Below, one piece after another: positions 45,526-53,911 of a stretch of DNA of 64,000 bases. Each line of letters starts with the position of its first letter. Within the stretch, counting starts at the first letter, position 1. The notes below the pieces were generated by a model. That model was not told the DNA's origin. It ran no database searches and was given only the letters and a program-made list of their open reading frames with translations. Location: NCBI RefSeq assembly GCF_000013645.1, contig NC_007952.1, forward strand, positions 2,418,001 through 2,482,000, in the 5' to 3' direction. A program made the position numbers and the translations under genes. Source of the stretch: Paraburkholderia xenovorans LB400 (GTDB lineage: Bacteria; Pseudomonadota; Gammaproteobacteria; Burkholderiales; Burkholderiaceae).

Positions 45526-47018
45526 ATCTGACGCTCACCCAGCGGCTTTCGCTCGTTTTTTCCGTGCTGTTGCTCGCGTGCTGCGGCGCATCGGCATTCC
45601 TGCAAATCCGTTCGAGCGATCTGCACGAAAAAGAAGTCATACAGGGTCTGTCGCGCAACCTCGCCGACCATATCGCTGATCGCACCACGCTGATGGATGC
45701 CAACGGCTTGCGGCCCGACGCGGTCCGGCAACTGTTCGGGCAACTGATGATGGTGAATCCGAGCGTCGAGGTGTACCTGCTCGACAATCAAGGCCGCATC
45801 GAAGGCGACGACGCGCCCGCAGGACACGTCAGGCGCGCGCAGGTGGATCTGACGCCGCTCCGCCGGTTCATCGCGGGCGAGCCGCTGCCGATTCTCGGCG
45901 ACGACCCGCGAAGCCCCGACGGCAAGAAGGTGTTCAGCGCCGCGCCGCTGCAACTGGGCGGGCAGGCGCCGTCCGGGTATATCTACGTGGTCCTGCTCGG
46001 CGAAGAACACGACGCGCTTGCCGCGCACGTGGCGGCCAGTTCGGTACTGCGCACGACGTTGTGGTCGATGGCGCTGGTCGCGCTGCTGGGACTGCTCGCC
46101 GGTTTGACCGCATTCGGCCTGATCACGCGGCCGCTGCGCCGCCTCACCGACGCCATGCGCCGCTTCGACGCGGAAGGCGAGCCCGATATCCAGCCGAGTG
46201 TGCCGCGCTCGCCGGCTGCCGGAACGCGCGACGAAATCGCGGTCCTCGAAGCCACGTTTGCGCAGATGGCGAACCGCATCGGCGAACAATGGCGCGCGCT
46301 GACGCGGCAGGATCAGCAGCGCCGCGAACTGATCGCCAACATTTCGCACGATCTGCGCACGCCGTTGACCTCGCTGCACGGCTACCTCGAAACACTCTCG
46401 TTGAAGTCCGACACGTTAGGCGATACGGAGCGCAAACGCTATCTGGCCATCGCGCTCGCACAAAGCGTCAAGGTGGGCCGCCTCGCACAGGCCTTGTTCG
46501 AACTGGCCAGGCTCGAACACGGCAATGTGCAACCGGCGCTCGAACAGTTTTCGCTGGTCGATCTGGTGCAGGATGTCTTTCAGAAATTCGAATTGCCTGC
46601 CGAGGCGCGGCACATCCGGTTGCGAGCGGTCATTGCGCCGCGCCTGCCGAATGTTTGCGCCGACCTGGCCATGATCGAGCGCGTGCTGACGAACCTGCTC
46701 GACAATGCGATCCGCCACACGCCCGCCGAAGGATCGATTGAGATCGATCTCGCGCACAAGGACGGCAAGGTGTCGGTCATGCTCAGCGACACGGGGCCCG
46801 GTATTCCACGGGAGCAGCGCGAGGGGCTGTTCGAACGCCCATTCGGCTCCGGCGGCTCGCATCGGGGCGGCGGACTCGGGTTGCTGATCGTCCAGCGCAT
46901 GCTGCAATTGCACCATAGCCAGATACGTCTGCTCGATAAGGCGGAGACGGGCACGACCTTCTGCTTCGAGCTGCCGACGGCTGTCGTCAGAGCGAGTGCC
47001 GCCGGCATCCCTATGTGA
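45522..47018 (+). CDS. Sensor histidine kinase
   Basis: This 498-residue inner membrane kinase starts at a GTG overlapping the regulator's stop (GTGA at 45522-45525). It has TM1 at about 9-27, a periplasmic sensor region of about 150 residues with no family I recognise, TM2 at about 180-202 and a HAMP linker. The H-box is ANISHDLRTPLTSL, the N-box is LTNLLDNAIRHTP, G1 is DTGPGIP and G2 is GGGLGLLIV. It is the partner of the preceding regulator. A longer frame upstream in the regulator gene is an artefact. Confidence 0.92.
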   Translation: MNLTLTQRLSLVFSVLLLACCGASAFLQIRSSDLHEKEVIQGLSRNLADHIADRTTLMDANGLRPDAVRQLFGQLMMVNPSVEVYLLDNQGRIEGDDAPAGHVRRAQVDLTPLRRFIAGEPLPILGDDPRSPDGKKVFSAAPLQLGGQAPSGYIYVVLLGEEHDALAAHVAASSVLRTTLWSMALVALLGLLAGLTAFGLITRPLRRLTDAMRRFDAEGEPDIQPSVPRSPAAGTRDEIAVLEATFAQMANRIGEQWRALTRQDQQRRELIANISHDLRTPLTSLHGYLETLSLKSDTLGDTERKRYLAIALAQSVKVGRLAQALFELARLEHGNVQPALEQFSLVDLVQDVFQKFELPAEARHIRLRAVIAPRLPNVCADLAMIERVLTNLLDNAIRHTPAEGSIEIDLAHKDGKVSVMLSDTGPGIPREQREGLFERPFGSGGSHRGGGLGLLIVQRMLQLHHSQIRLLDKAETGTTFCFELPTAVVRASAAGIPM

Positions 47019-47503
47019 CGGCTCGCGCCGGACAATCGCCGGAGAGCACCCGTTTCGCCGCGCCTTCCCGCCGTGCTCTGCGGTCATATCCGCCTGGATA
47101 CAGCGAACGGAGCGCCCGCTGTCCATGACGCACGCCACTTTACTGTGTGTCATAAAGACGACAATTACCCACTAAACCGTTTACGGAAAGATAACGGACC
47201 GATATATTCCGCAAGACATAACGGTCAAGGCGGTCCGCTTTTCTCAAAGACGCTCACGCTGCGAAACGATTTGCCGCTGCCTGGACGCGTCCGTCGTCAG
47301 CCAGCGGCGATCACGCGCAGCGTGCTGGTTGTCCCGCCCCCGTTCATTCGCGTTCTTCAGACATCGATCACCGCCTGAGCGACCTCGCTCGACCTGGCGC
47401 GGCCTCGTCGCGGGTGTCCGATATGTCTGGTGCCGTTTGCCAACCCCGGTCGCGCTGCGCCAGCAACACGCGCTGCGCCGCCACCCTATAAAAAGAAGGA
47501 AAA
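47019..47503. other. 485-bp region upstream of the porin
   Basis: No gene is supported. It holds the likely porin promoter at 47180-47208 and a long untranslated leader of about 290 nt, in which no riboswitch or clear hairpin was recognised. Confidence 0.5.
47180..47208 (+). promoter_or_regulatory. Candidate sigma-70 promoter of the porin gene
   Basis: TTTACG (47180-47185) and TATATT (47203-47208) are separated by exactly 17 bp in an AT-rich stretch. The start codon is about 295 bp downstream. Confidence 0.5.
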
Positions 47504-48670
47504 ATGAAAAAGACTCTCTTCGCAACCGCCGTCCTTGGAAGCGTGACGCTCAACGCGCATGCGCAAAGCAGCGTCACGCTGTACGGCCTGATCGACGCCG
47601 GCATCAGCTATGTGAACAATGCTCGCGCCGGCACGAGCCACGACCGCCTCGTCAAATATGACGACGGCGTGGCGTCGGGCAGCCGTTGGGGCATTCGCGG
47701 CACGGAAGATCTGGGCGGCGGCCTGAAGGCGCTGTTCGTGCTGGAGAACGGCTTCAACAGCGGCAACGGCACGCTGGGCCAGGGCGGCGCCATGTTCGGC
47801 CGCCAGGCGTTCGTCGGACTGTCGCGGGACGGCGTCGGCGCATTGACGTTCGGCCGCCAGTACTCGTTTTCGACAGACTATCTGGGTGGCACGTATTCGA
47901 ACGGCAGCCAGACCGTTGCGGGCAACTACGCCTATCACATCAACGACGTCGACCAGTTGACGTCGAGCCGCATCAACAACGCAGTCAAGTTCAGCAGCGC
48001 GAATTTCTCCGGCTTTACGTTCGGCGCGTTGTACGGCTTCTCGAACCAGGCGGGCGCTTTTGCGGGCGCGCCGGCAAGCGGCACGGCCGCGGCACCGGTC
48101 GCGGGTTCGTCGCGCGCATATAGCTTCGGCGCGAACTATGCGAACGGTCCGATCAGCGTCGGCGCGGCATACACGGACATCCGCTTCCCGAGCCAGGCGG
48201 CGCCGACTTTCTCCACCACGATTGCGAACGTCACGACGGGCAACGTGCGCGATCTGCGTACGTACGGTGTGGGCGGGCGCTATACGATCGGCGCGGCCAC
48301 GCTGTGGGCGCTCTACACCAACACGCGTTTCGAAACGCTGACCGGCGCGGCGACCACGTTCACAGCTTACGATGCGGGCGCGAAATACGCGTTCACGGCA
48401 GCACTGACGGTCGGCGCGGGCTATACGTACATGCATTTGAGCAACGCGAATACGGGCCACTGGAATCAGGGCGACCTGAGCGTGGATTACGCGCTGAGCA
48501 AACGTACCGACGTGTACGCGCTGGGTATCTATCAGATCGCTTCGGGCCACAACACGGCAACGGGTGACGTGCAGGCGCAGATCGGCTCCAGCACGAGCTT
48601 CTTCGGTCCGTCGGGTTCGGGTGCGGACAGCCAGTTGGCGTTCCGCGTGGGCATCCGCCATCGCTTCTGA
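47504..48670 (+). CDS. Gram-negative porin (Burkholderia OmpC-like, Porin_4)
   Basis: This 388-residue outer membrane trimeric porin has a signal peptide (MKKTLFATAVLGSVTLNAHAQ) and an N-terminal SSVTLYGLIDAGISYVNN, the hallmark of Burkholderiales porins. The constriction loop lies in GRQYSFSTDYLGGTY, and the protein ends in Phe (GIRHRF), as required for outer membrane assembly. AAAAGAAGGAAAA precedes the ATG. The pore presumably passes small hydrophilic solutes. It is convergent with the fragment at 48699. Confidence 0.95.
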   Translation: MKKTLFATAVLGSVTLNAHAQSSVTLYGLIDAGISYVNNARAGTSHDRLVKYDDGVASGSRWGIRGTEDLGGGLKALFVLENGFNSGNGTLGQGGAMFGRQAFVGLSRDGVGALTFGRQYSFSTDYLGGTYSNGSQTVAGNYAYHINDVDQLTSSRINNAVKFSSANFSGFTFGALYGFSNQAGAFAGAPASGTAAAPVAGSSRAYSFGANYANGPISVGAAYTDIRFPSQAAPTFSTTIANVTTGNVRDLRTYGVGGRYTIGAATLWALYTNTRFETLTGAATTFTAYDAGAKYAFTAALTVGAGYTYMHLSNANTGHWNQGDLSVDYALSKRTDVYALGIYQIASGHNTATGDVQAQIGSSTSFFGPSGSGADSQLAFRVGIRHRF

Positions 48671-48698
48671 TTGCCCGGCTTTTCGCGCGTCTTGTGAA

Positions 48699-49376
48699 TC
48701 AGACGCCGATCGCCGCCTTCCGGAGTCGCCGGCGCTCCAGCGAGTTGCGTAGCTGACCGGCCACGAATGCGCTTAGCAGCAGCGACAGGTACAGCATCGA
48801 GATGTCGTGTCGCCATGCATCGAGCGCCGGTTGATTCGCAACCAGTTTCGGGTCGGGCCGCAATGGCCCGACACTGGCTGCCATGACCGCGTGCTTCATG
48901 CGAATGAAACCCGCGGCCGACAACAGTGGCATCAGAACAAGCATTCCCGTCAACACGGGTTTCGCCCTGCGCACCATGGCGTGATGGCGCATACGCAACC
49001 ACAGTCCAAGACAACCATGCAGCCAGCCGGGTGCAAGCAGGGCAAGCTGCAAGCCTTGTGTGCCGCTCGTGATCAGCGATATCACAATGCGCTCGTAGTT
49101 CGGTTCGAAGCCGTAGAGCGACGCGGCGAGGCGGGTGGACACCGCATGCTGGATCAGCAACAGCGGAAGGCTCAGACCTGCCCACAGCCGAACCCATTCG
49201 GTGAGCGGCAACGCCCAGTAGCGGCGCCCGTAAATAGTGTTTATTCCCGCGTTTCTGCTCACGTATCCCACCTTGGACGCACCGGCGCCGGGAATAAGAC
49301 ATTCACTTCGATGGTTTACCGGTGCAGAGCGCGCTGCTGCCGACCTATGTCGAGTTCGGGCACTGCGCTCGTCCAT
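48699..49376 (-). pseudogene. Truncated membrane domain of a class III adenylate cyclase
   Basis: About 200 codons encode a multi-pass membrane segment resembling the middle of membrane adenylate cyclases that carry a 2Fe-2S domain: RLWAGLSLPLLLIQHAVSTR, then GWLHGCLGLWLRMRHHAMVR and PVLTGMLVLMPLLSAAGF. His residues in these helices could bind haem in intact members. The N-terminal part of the membrane domain, the ferredoxin domain and the cyclase domain are all absent. The frame stops just before the ferredoxin would begin. The real start is unclear. It could be a standalone protein, but decay is more likely. Confidence 0.5.
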
Positions 49377-49390
49377 TCAGGAGCATCGAC

Positions 49391-49720
49391 ATGAAACTAC
49401 CCTCGCTGAACCTGTTCGCGATCCGCGCCGTGCCCAAAGCGCTCATCGTGAGCACGGCTTTTCTGATTACATCGACCGGTGTCCATGCGCAGATGTCGCA
49501 GGCGTCGCCGAAGTCCGGCACGCACCAGATCACGCGTGCCGACGTGCGGCATGAACTCGAGGAGTTGGAAGCGGCGGGATACGACCCTTCTCGCGGTGAC
49601 GAAAGCGACTACCCCGCCGACATTCAGGAAGCCGAAAGAAAAGTGGCCGCCATGCATGCCGCCCAAATGAATGCGCTAGCGGGCGAGCAACCTGCCATGC
49701 AGTCCATGCCAATGCATTGA
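49391..49720 (+). CDS. DUF4148 secreted small protein
   Basis: This 109-residue protein has a signal peptide ending in TGVHAQ. The core TRADVRHELEELEAAGYDP and ESDYPADIQEAERKVAAMH is the DUF4148 pattern and is close to the protein at 28821. The C-terminus is Met/Pro/Gln-rich, unlike the Ser/Thr tail of its paralogue. The ATG at 49391 gives the family N-terminus. A terminator follows 43 bp after the stop. Confidence 0.87.
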   Translation: MKLPSLNLFAIRAVPKALIVSTAFLITSTGVHAQMSQASPKSGTHQITRADVRHELEELEAAGYDPSRGDESDYPADIQEAERKVAAMHAAQMNALAGEQPAMQSMPMH

Positions 49721-49763
49721 TGGCGATCCTGTGTGTGAACCCGTGGATAGCAGACTTCCCTTT

Positions 49764-49799
49764 GAGCGCCGATCGTCTTTGCGATTGACGCTCTTTTTT
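49764..49799 (+). terminator. Rho-independent terminator after the third DUF4148 gene
   Basis: GAGCG (49764-49768) pairs with CGCTC (49789-49793), extended inward by a mostly paired GATCG/CGATT stem, and is followed by six T residues. Confidence 0.8.
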
Positions 49800-49957
49800 A
49801 TCGGCGACGGTCAACCATGTCCGGTCTTGACGGCCTACCGGAAAGCTTCGTCTTTTCCGAACCTTCGTTTCGCAATTAACAGATTTATCCGATCCGGAAC
49901 ATACCGCAGACTGGGGCTCATCTTCACTACGGACATTGTCCGCGAAAGGACCCTATC

Positions 49958-50419
49958 ATGCGCACCTATCCGCGTAACAGCCCTCAAGCCGCAGCACGCA
50001 TTGTCGCGCTGGCGCTCACCTCGGACGGTCACGTCAGCAGTTCGGAAGAACGTGTGCTGGACAGACTGAACATTGCCGGCGAACTCGGTCTCGCGCCGGC
50101 ACAATTCGAGCGGATCGTGCAGACGCTGTGTGAAGACCACTCGGTCGCACAGCCTTCGCTCGCGCCGCCGGTGGGTCATCTCGACCCGGCCATGCTCACG
50201 ACCTTGATCGACGAGATCGACGACCCCGCACTGCGCCGCAAGGTCATTCGCCTGTGTGTGGCCGTTGCGGTCGCCGACGACTATCTGGCGGACGGCGAAA
50301 TCGCGCTGCTTGCGGCGGTATTGAACGCGTGGGGACCCAATCTCACGCCGGTCGCGGCCCGTCTGGGCCTCCCGTCGCATGTGCTGCGCAGTTATAACCG
50401 CGCGGCGGCCACCACTTGA
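49958..50419 (+). CDS. TerB-like protein
   Basis: This 153-residue all-helical protein resembles the TerB family of tellurite-resistance proteins, with acidic loops that may bind metal (ALTSDGHVSSSEERVLDRL and VADDYLADGEIALLAAVL). It has no signal or membrane segment. It lies near a TerC gene with an NhaR-type regulator gene between them, so a shared metal or envelope stress role is possible. Its 3' end overlaps the convergent regulator gene by 28 bp. Function is not established. Confidence 0.75.
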   Translation: MRTYPRNSPQAAARIVALALTSDGHVSSSEERVLDRLNIAGELGLAPAQFERIVQTLCEDHSVAQPSLAPPVGHLDPAMLTTLIDEIDDPALRRKVIRLCVAVAVADDYLADGEIALLAAVLNAWGPNLTPVAARLGLPSHVLRSYNRAAATT

Positions 50420-51273
50420 GACGCGAGCCCATGATGCTGCCCGCGACGCGAGCGGATGGCGTGGATCTCCTCGATCACGCCGTCCGCGCGGCCGAGCCAG
50501 CGCAAGCCCCGCAGCAGCGTGAGGTCCTCCGCGCCCAGTTCCGCGAGCGGAAACACGCCGAGGCCGCGCGCGGCGAACACCGCCATCAGCGCGCTGTCCT
50601 CGAACTCGCCCACGATACGCGGGCGGATGCCCTGCGCCTCGAACCACCGGTCGAGCCGCGCGCGCAACGCAGCGTGCCGGGTGGGCAGAAGCAGGGGCAC
50701 GTCCGCGAGGCATTGCGGAAAGCCCGCACGGGCAGACTTGCGGACGATTTCCGCGGGGCCGTACCAGTCCACCGGCGAGCCGGCCAGGCGCTGGCTCAAG
50801 ACGCGCAGATCGGCATTGTGCGGCGCCGGCTGGCAAGCGAGCACGAGATCGAGCCGGTGCAGCGCGAGCTCCGACATCAGTTCGGCATGCTCGCCCTCGT
50901 GACACAACAGCCTGAGCGACGGCGTACCGAGCACCGGCGCCAGCAGCGCGTGTGCCGCGAGCTTTGAAATGCCGTCGGAAAGACCGACGGCGAGCCGCGC
51001 CACGCCTTCCCCGCCCACCTCGCGCATTTCGTCGAGGAACGCCTCGCCGAGCTGAAAGATCTGCTCCGCGCGATTGAATGCCGTTTCGCCGGCCTCCGTC
51101 ATGGTGACGCCGCGCCCGGCGGGTTTCAGCAATTGGCGCCCTATCGATTTTTCGAGCTCCCGCACCTGCGCGCTGATGGTCTGAACCGCCATATCGAGCC
51201 GCTCGGCCGCGCGCGCAAAGCCGCCTTCCTTCACGACGATCCAGAAATAGTACAGGTGACGATAGTTGAGCAT
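50392..51273 (-). CDS. nhaR: NhaR-like LysR-family regulator
   Basis: This 293-residue regulator has N-terminal LNYRHLYYFWIVVKEGGFAR and AERLDMAVQTISAQVRELEKS, the NhaR-type helix-turn-helix, then a LysR effector domain. In E. coli NhaR activates a Na+/H+ antiporter gene, but no antiporter is adjacent here. It is divergent from terC with 120 bp between, which suggests it controls that gene. Overlap with the TerB-like gene is tail to tail. The symbol denotes family resemblance only. Confidence 0.85.
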   Translation of the reverse strand: MLNYRHLYYFWIVVKEGGFARAAERLDMAVQTISAQVRELEKSIGRQLLKPAGRGVTMTEAGETAFNRAEQIFQLGEAFLDEMREVGGEGVARLAVGLSDGISKLAAHALLAPVLGTPSLRLLCHEGEHAELMSELALHRLDLVLACQPAPHNADLRVLSQRLAGSPVDWYGPAEIVRKSARAGFPQCLADVPLLLPTRHAALRARLDRWFEAQGIRPRIVGEFEDSALMAVFAARGLGVFPLAELGAEDLTLLRGLRWLGRADGVIEEIHAIRSRRGQHHGLASQVVAAARL

Positions 51274-51282
51274 GGCGTAATA

Positions 51283-51331
51283 GTTCGAAAAAACCGATAT
51301 GCCACTCAGGGTAACACTGATTTATTCGAAC
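51283..51331. promoter_or_regulatory. Inverted GTTCGAA repeat between the NhaR-like and terC genes
   Basis: GTTCGAAAAAA at 51283-51293 and its near-exact inverse TTTATTCGAAC at 51321-51331 flank a 27-bp centre in the divergent promoter. Such spaced dyads are typical of LysR regulator sites. Confidence 0.45.
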
Positions 51332-51393
51332 GGCCGAGACTGCGATGATGACGCTATTCCGACGTTACCCACATTCATTCGACAACCGACACT

Positions 51394-52146
51394 ATGGACT
51401 TCCTGCTCGCACTCGTTACCGACCCTGCTGCATGGGCAGCGCTCCTCACGCTGGTCGTGATGGAAATCGTGCTCGGCATCGACAACCTGATCTTCATCTC
51501 GATCCTCAGCAACAAGCTGCCGGAAGCACAACGCGCCCGCACGCAGCGCCTTGGCATCATGCTCGCGCTCGTGCTGCGGCTGGGCCTGCTCGGTACGGTT
51601 GCGTGGATCGCGCAATTGACCGCGCCCGCCGTCACGCTGTTCGGCCATGCGTTTTCGTGGCGCGATCTGATCCTGCTCTCGGGCGGCCTGTTCCTCGTCT
51701 GGAAGGCGACACGTGAGATTCACCATCACGTGGTCCATGCCGAAGAAGAACGCGACAAAACAGCCAGCACCGTCCAGTTGACCGTGGCGGGTGCAATCGG
51801 CCAGATCCTGTTGCTCGATATCGTGTTTTCGGTCGACAGCATCATCACGGCGGTCGGCATGACGGACCATATGCCAATCATGTTCATCGCGGTGATCAGC
51901 GCGGTGCTGGTCATGCTGTTCGCAGCGCGCCCGCTGTCGCGCTTCATCGATCGCAATCCGACCATCGTCACGCTCGCGCTGAGTTTCCTGCTCGTGATCG
52001 GCATGACGCTGATTGCGGAAGGTTTTGGCTCGCACGTGCCGAAGACGTACATCTATGTGGCGATGGCGTTCTCCGGGTTCGTCGAGGCGATGAACATGCT
52101 GGTGCGCCGCGCGAAATCGAAGCGCGCGCTCGGCACCGGGCAATGA
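51394..52146 (+). CDS. TerC-family integral membrane protein
   Basis: This 250-residue inner membrane protein has about seven membrane segments. The two conserved acidic motifs are EIVLGIDNLIFISILSNKL and LLLDIVFSVDSIITAVGM, which are the metal-site helices of the TerC/Alx family. Members export manganese or take part in tellurite and pH responses; the substrate here is unproven. No manganese riboswitch was recognised upstream. A zinc ribbon gene follows after 84 bp. Confidence 0.92.
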   Translation: MDFLLALVTDPAAWAALLTLVVMEIVLGIDNLIFISILSNKLPEAQRARTQRLGIMLALVLRLGLLGTVAWIAQLTAPAVTLFGHAFSWRDLILLSGGLFLVWKATREIHHHVVHAEEERDKTASTVQLTVAGAIGQILLLDIVFSVDSIITAVGMTDHMPIMFIAVISAVLVMLFAARPLSRFIDRNPTIVTLALSFLLVIGMTLIAEGFGSHVPKTYIYVAMAFSGFVEAMNMLVRRAKSKRALGTGQ

Positions 52147-52230
52147 CCGATAGCGGCAGAAGTTTTTTCCGGATCGGGCGGCTCGCCGGACCGAGCGTTC
52201 GATGCCTTTGTACTCTTGAGGAGCGACACC

Positions 52231-52524
52231 ATGAAATGCCCTGTATGCAAGACCACCGACCTGCTGATGACCGAGCGACGCTCGATCGAAATCGACTACT
52301 GCCCGGACTGCCGCGGCGTGTGGCTCGATCGTGGCGAACTCGACAAGCTGATCGCGCAGGACACCGCGAATCTCGATGCGCCGGCCGCCACGCGCGCAAG
52401 CCGTGAGGGCCACCGGGATCGGGACCACTCGTACGACAGTCACCGCGGCTACGACGATCATCGAACGGGCTACCGGATGCAAAAGAAGAAGCGCTCGATT
52501 TTCGACGTATTCGATTTCGACTGA
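52231..52524 (+). CDS. Zinc ribbon (TFIIB-type) small protein
   Basis: This 97-residue protein has an N-terminal zinc ribbon with CPVC at residues 3-6 and CPDC about 20 residues later, followed by RGVWLDRGELDKLI, the COG3809 signature. The middle is rich in His, Asp and Arg (a possible metal-binding tail), and the end is KKKRSIFDVFDFD. The ATG at 52231 follows GAGGAG at 52218-52223. Function is unknown. It is probably co-transcribed with terC. Confidence 0.88.
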   Translation: MKCPVCKTTDLLMTERRSIEIDYCPDCRGVWLDRGELDKLIAQDTANLDAPAATRASREGHRDRDHSYDSHRGYDDHRTGYRMQKKKRSIFDVFDFD

Positions 52525-52558
52525 GCAGCATCGACCATGATGAAAGAAGCTGAACGAA

Positions 52559-52579
52559 GCGCCGGAAGTATCCCGGCGC
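52559..52579. terminator. Hairpin between convergent genes
   Basis: GCGCCGG and CCGGCGC form a perfect 7-bp stem with a 7-nt loop in the 63-bp gap between the zinc ribbon gene and the DUF2894 gene. No T-run follows. Confidence 0.4.
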
Positions 52580-52587
52580 ATATGACG

Positions 52588-53271
52588 CTAGCGTGCTTTG
52601 CCGCGATTGCTCCTGCCGGTATTGCCGGCGCGCGGCACGTCTTTACCCGAAGGCGCCGCGCCACCGTTGATCTGCTCCATCCACGACAAGGCGTCGGCAT
52701 AGGATAGAAACTGCTTCAGATAACCCGGCGAGATTTCACGCATGAGCGAGAGCGCCCGGTGCACGAGGCTGCTCGAATTGAGCGGACCGGCATTCCCAGG
52801 CACCTGTTCCAGCGACTGCCGCATCTGCTTCTCGGTACGGACTTTGGACCAGACTTCCCTGAAGTAATCGAGCTCCGCCAGTTCCGGATACGAGGCGGAT
52901 CGCGGCAAGCCGGTCGTCGCGAGTGCGGGTTGGCTCGCGATGGAGTCGACCAGGCTCTTCAGCGTTTCATGCAGCGGCCCGTTTGCCGGCGCCGCGGTGT
53001 GCGCGTCAGCGTCGGTGTCCGTGTCCGTGTCCGTGTCCGTGTCGGCAATCGCGGATGTCGCGCGTTCAATCTGCCCGGCATAGGCTTCCAGCAAACCGGC
53101 CAACCGGTCATCCAGAATACGTCGCGCCTCGCCGCTATGGCCGGCCGCGCGCCGCGCCAGCGCCTCGATGAAATGAAAGCGGACAGGATCCAGACGATCG
53201 GCGCCGCGCTCGCGCCAGGCGCCGAGCGTCGCGCGGGCTGCGCTGACCGGATCGCTCGCGCCGTTACTCAC
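52588..53271 (-). CDS. DUF2894 protein, last gene of the motor-like operon
   Basis: This 227-residue soluble protein begins with ARATLGAWRERGADRLDPVRFHF-type DUF2894 sequence. The first part is helical, followed by a short Asp-Thr repeat (about residues 75-90) and a C-terminal helical part with SYPELAELDYFREVWSKVR. The final residues are basic. It starts with GTG and overlaps the OmpA-like gene by 8 bp, so translation is coupled. Members of this family occur next to the same partners in other Burkholderiales. The function is unknown; a cytoplasmic accessory of the membrane complex is inferred. Confidence 0.85.
   Translation of the reverse strand: MSNGASDPVSAARATLGAWRERGADRLDPVRFHFIEALARRAAGHSGEARRILDDRLAGLLEAYAGQIERATSAIADTDTDTDTDTDADAHTAAPANGPLHETLKSLVDSIASQPALATTGLPRSASYPELAELDYFREVWSKVRTEKQMRQSLEQVPGNAGPLNSSSLVHRALSLMREISPGYLKQFLSYADALSWMEQINGGAAPSGKDVPRAGNTGRSNRGKAR
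53011..53045. repeat. In-frame GTGTCC hexanucleotide repeat
   Basis: About five tandem copies of GTGTCC (plus strand) encode the Asp-Thr run of the DUF2894 protein. Copy changes would keep the frame and alter the length of an acidic linker. Confidence 0.85.
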
Positions 53272-53911
53272 GAGGCTTCACCGTGGAGGTCGATGGCCGC
53301 GGGACCGGCGCGATTTCCACGCGCCGGTTTCTGGCGCGCCCCTGCTCGTCCGCATTCGAACTCACGGGCTGCCCGGAGCCGAACGCTGCCGCAAAGAGCG
53401 ACGACGCGGGCACGCCGTCGTCGATCAACGCGCGCGTCACCGTCAACGCGCGTTGCGCCGACAATTCCCAGTTGTCGGCAAAACGGCGATTGCCTTCACG
53501 CAGGCGCTGGTCGTCTGTAAAGCCGCTCACCATCAGGATTTCGTCATTGGCGCGCAGATACGCGGACAGCGGCCCGGCCAGACTCTTCAGCAGATCCCGG
53601 CCTTGCGGCTGCAATTGATCCGAGTTCAACGCGAACAGCACATTGCCGCTAATACCGATGCGCCCATTCACCAGCGTCACGCGCCCGGCCGCGAGCGGCC
53701 CCGCCAGCGCCTGCTCCAGCGTCTTGCGGCGCTGCGTCTCCAACTGGCGCTGCTTGACCTCCTGCTCCAGTTTGCTCGACAACTCCAGTTGCACGCCGAT
53801 CACGCCCACGAGGATCAGCACGAACGCGCCCAGCAGCACCGACATCAGGTCGCCGAAAACCGGCCAGATCGGCGCGACCTGCTCCACGCCGCCGTCGATG
53901 TCCTCGCTCAT
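53264..53911 (-). CDS. OmpA-family, MotB/ZorB-like membrane protein
   Basis: This 215-residue protein has one N-terminal membrane helix (about 20-42) with a conserved Asp21 at its start (PIWPVFGDLMSVLLGAF), the position of the proton-carrying Asp of MotB and ZorB. A short coiled stretch follows, then an OmpA peptidoglycan-binding domain (about 95-205) with VSGFTDDQR and GRARNRRVEI. It should bridge the inner membrane complex and the cell wall. The ATG overlaps the stop of the DUF802 gene by 4 bp. Confidence 0.88.
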   Translation of the reverse strand: MSEDIDGGVEQVAPIWPVFGDLMSVLLGAFVLILVGVIGVQLELSSKLEQEVKQRQLETQRRKTLEQALAGPLAAGRVTLVNGRIGISGNVLFALNSDQLQPQGRDLLKSLAGPLSAYLRANDEILMVSGFTDDQRLREGNRRFADNWELSAQRALTVTRALIDDGVPASSLFAAAFGSGQPVSSNADEQGRARNRRVEIAPVPRPSTSTVKPRE

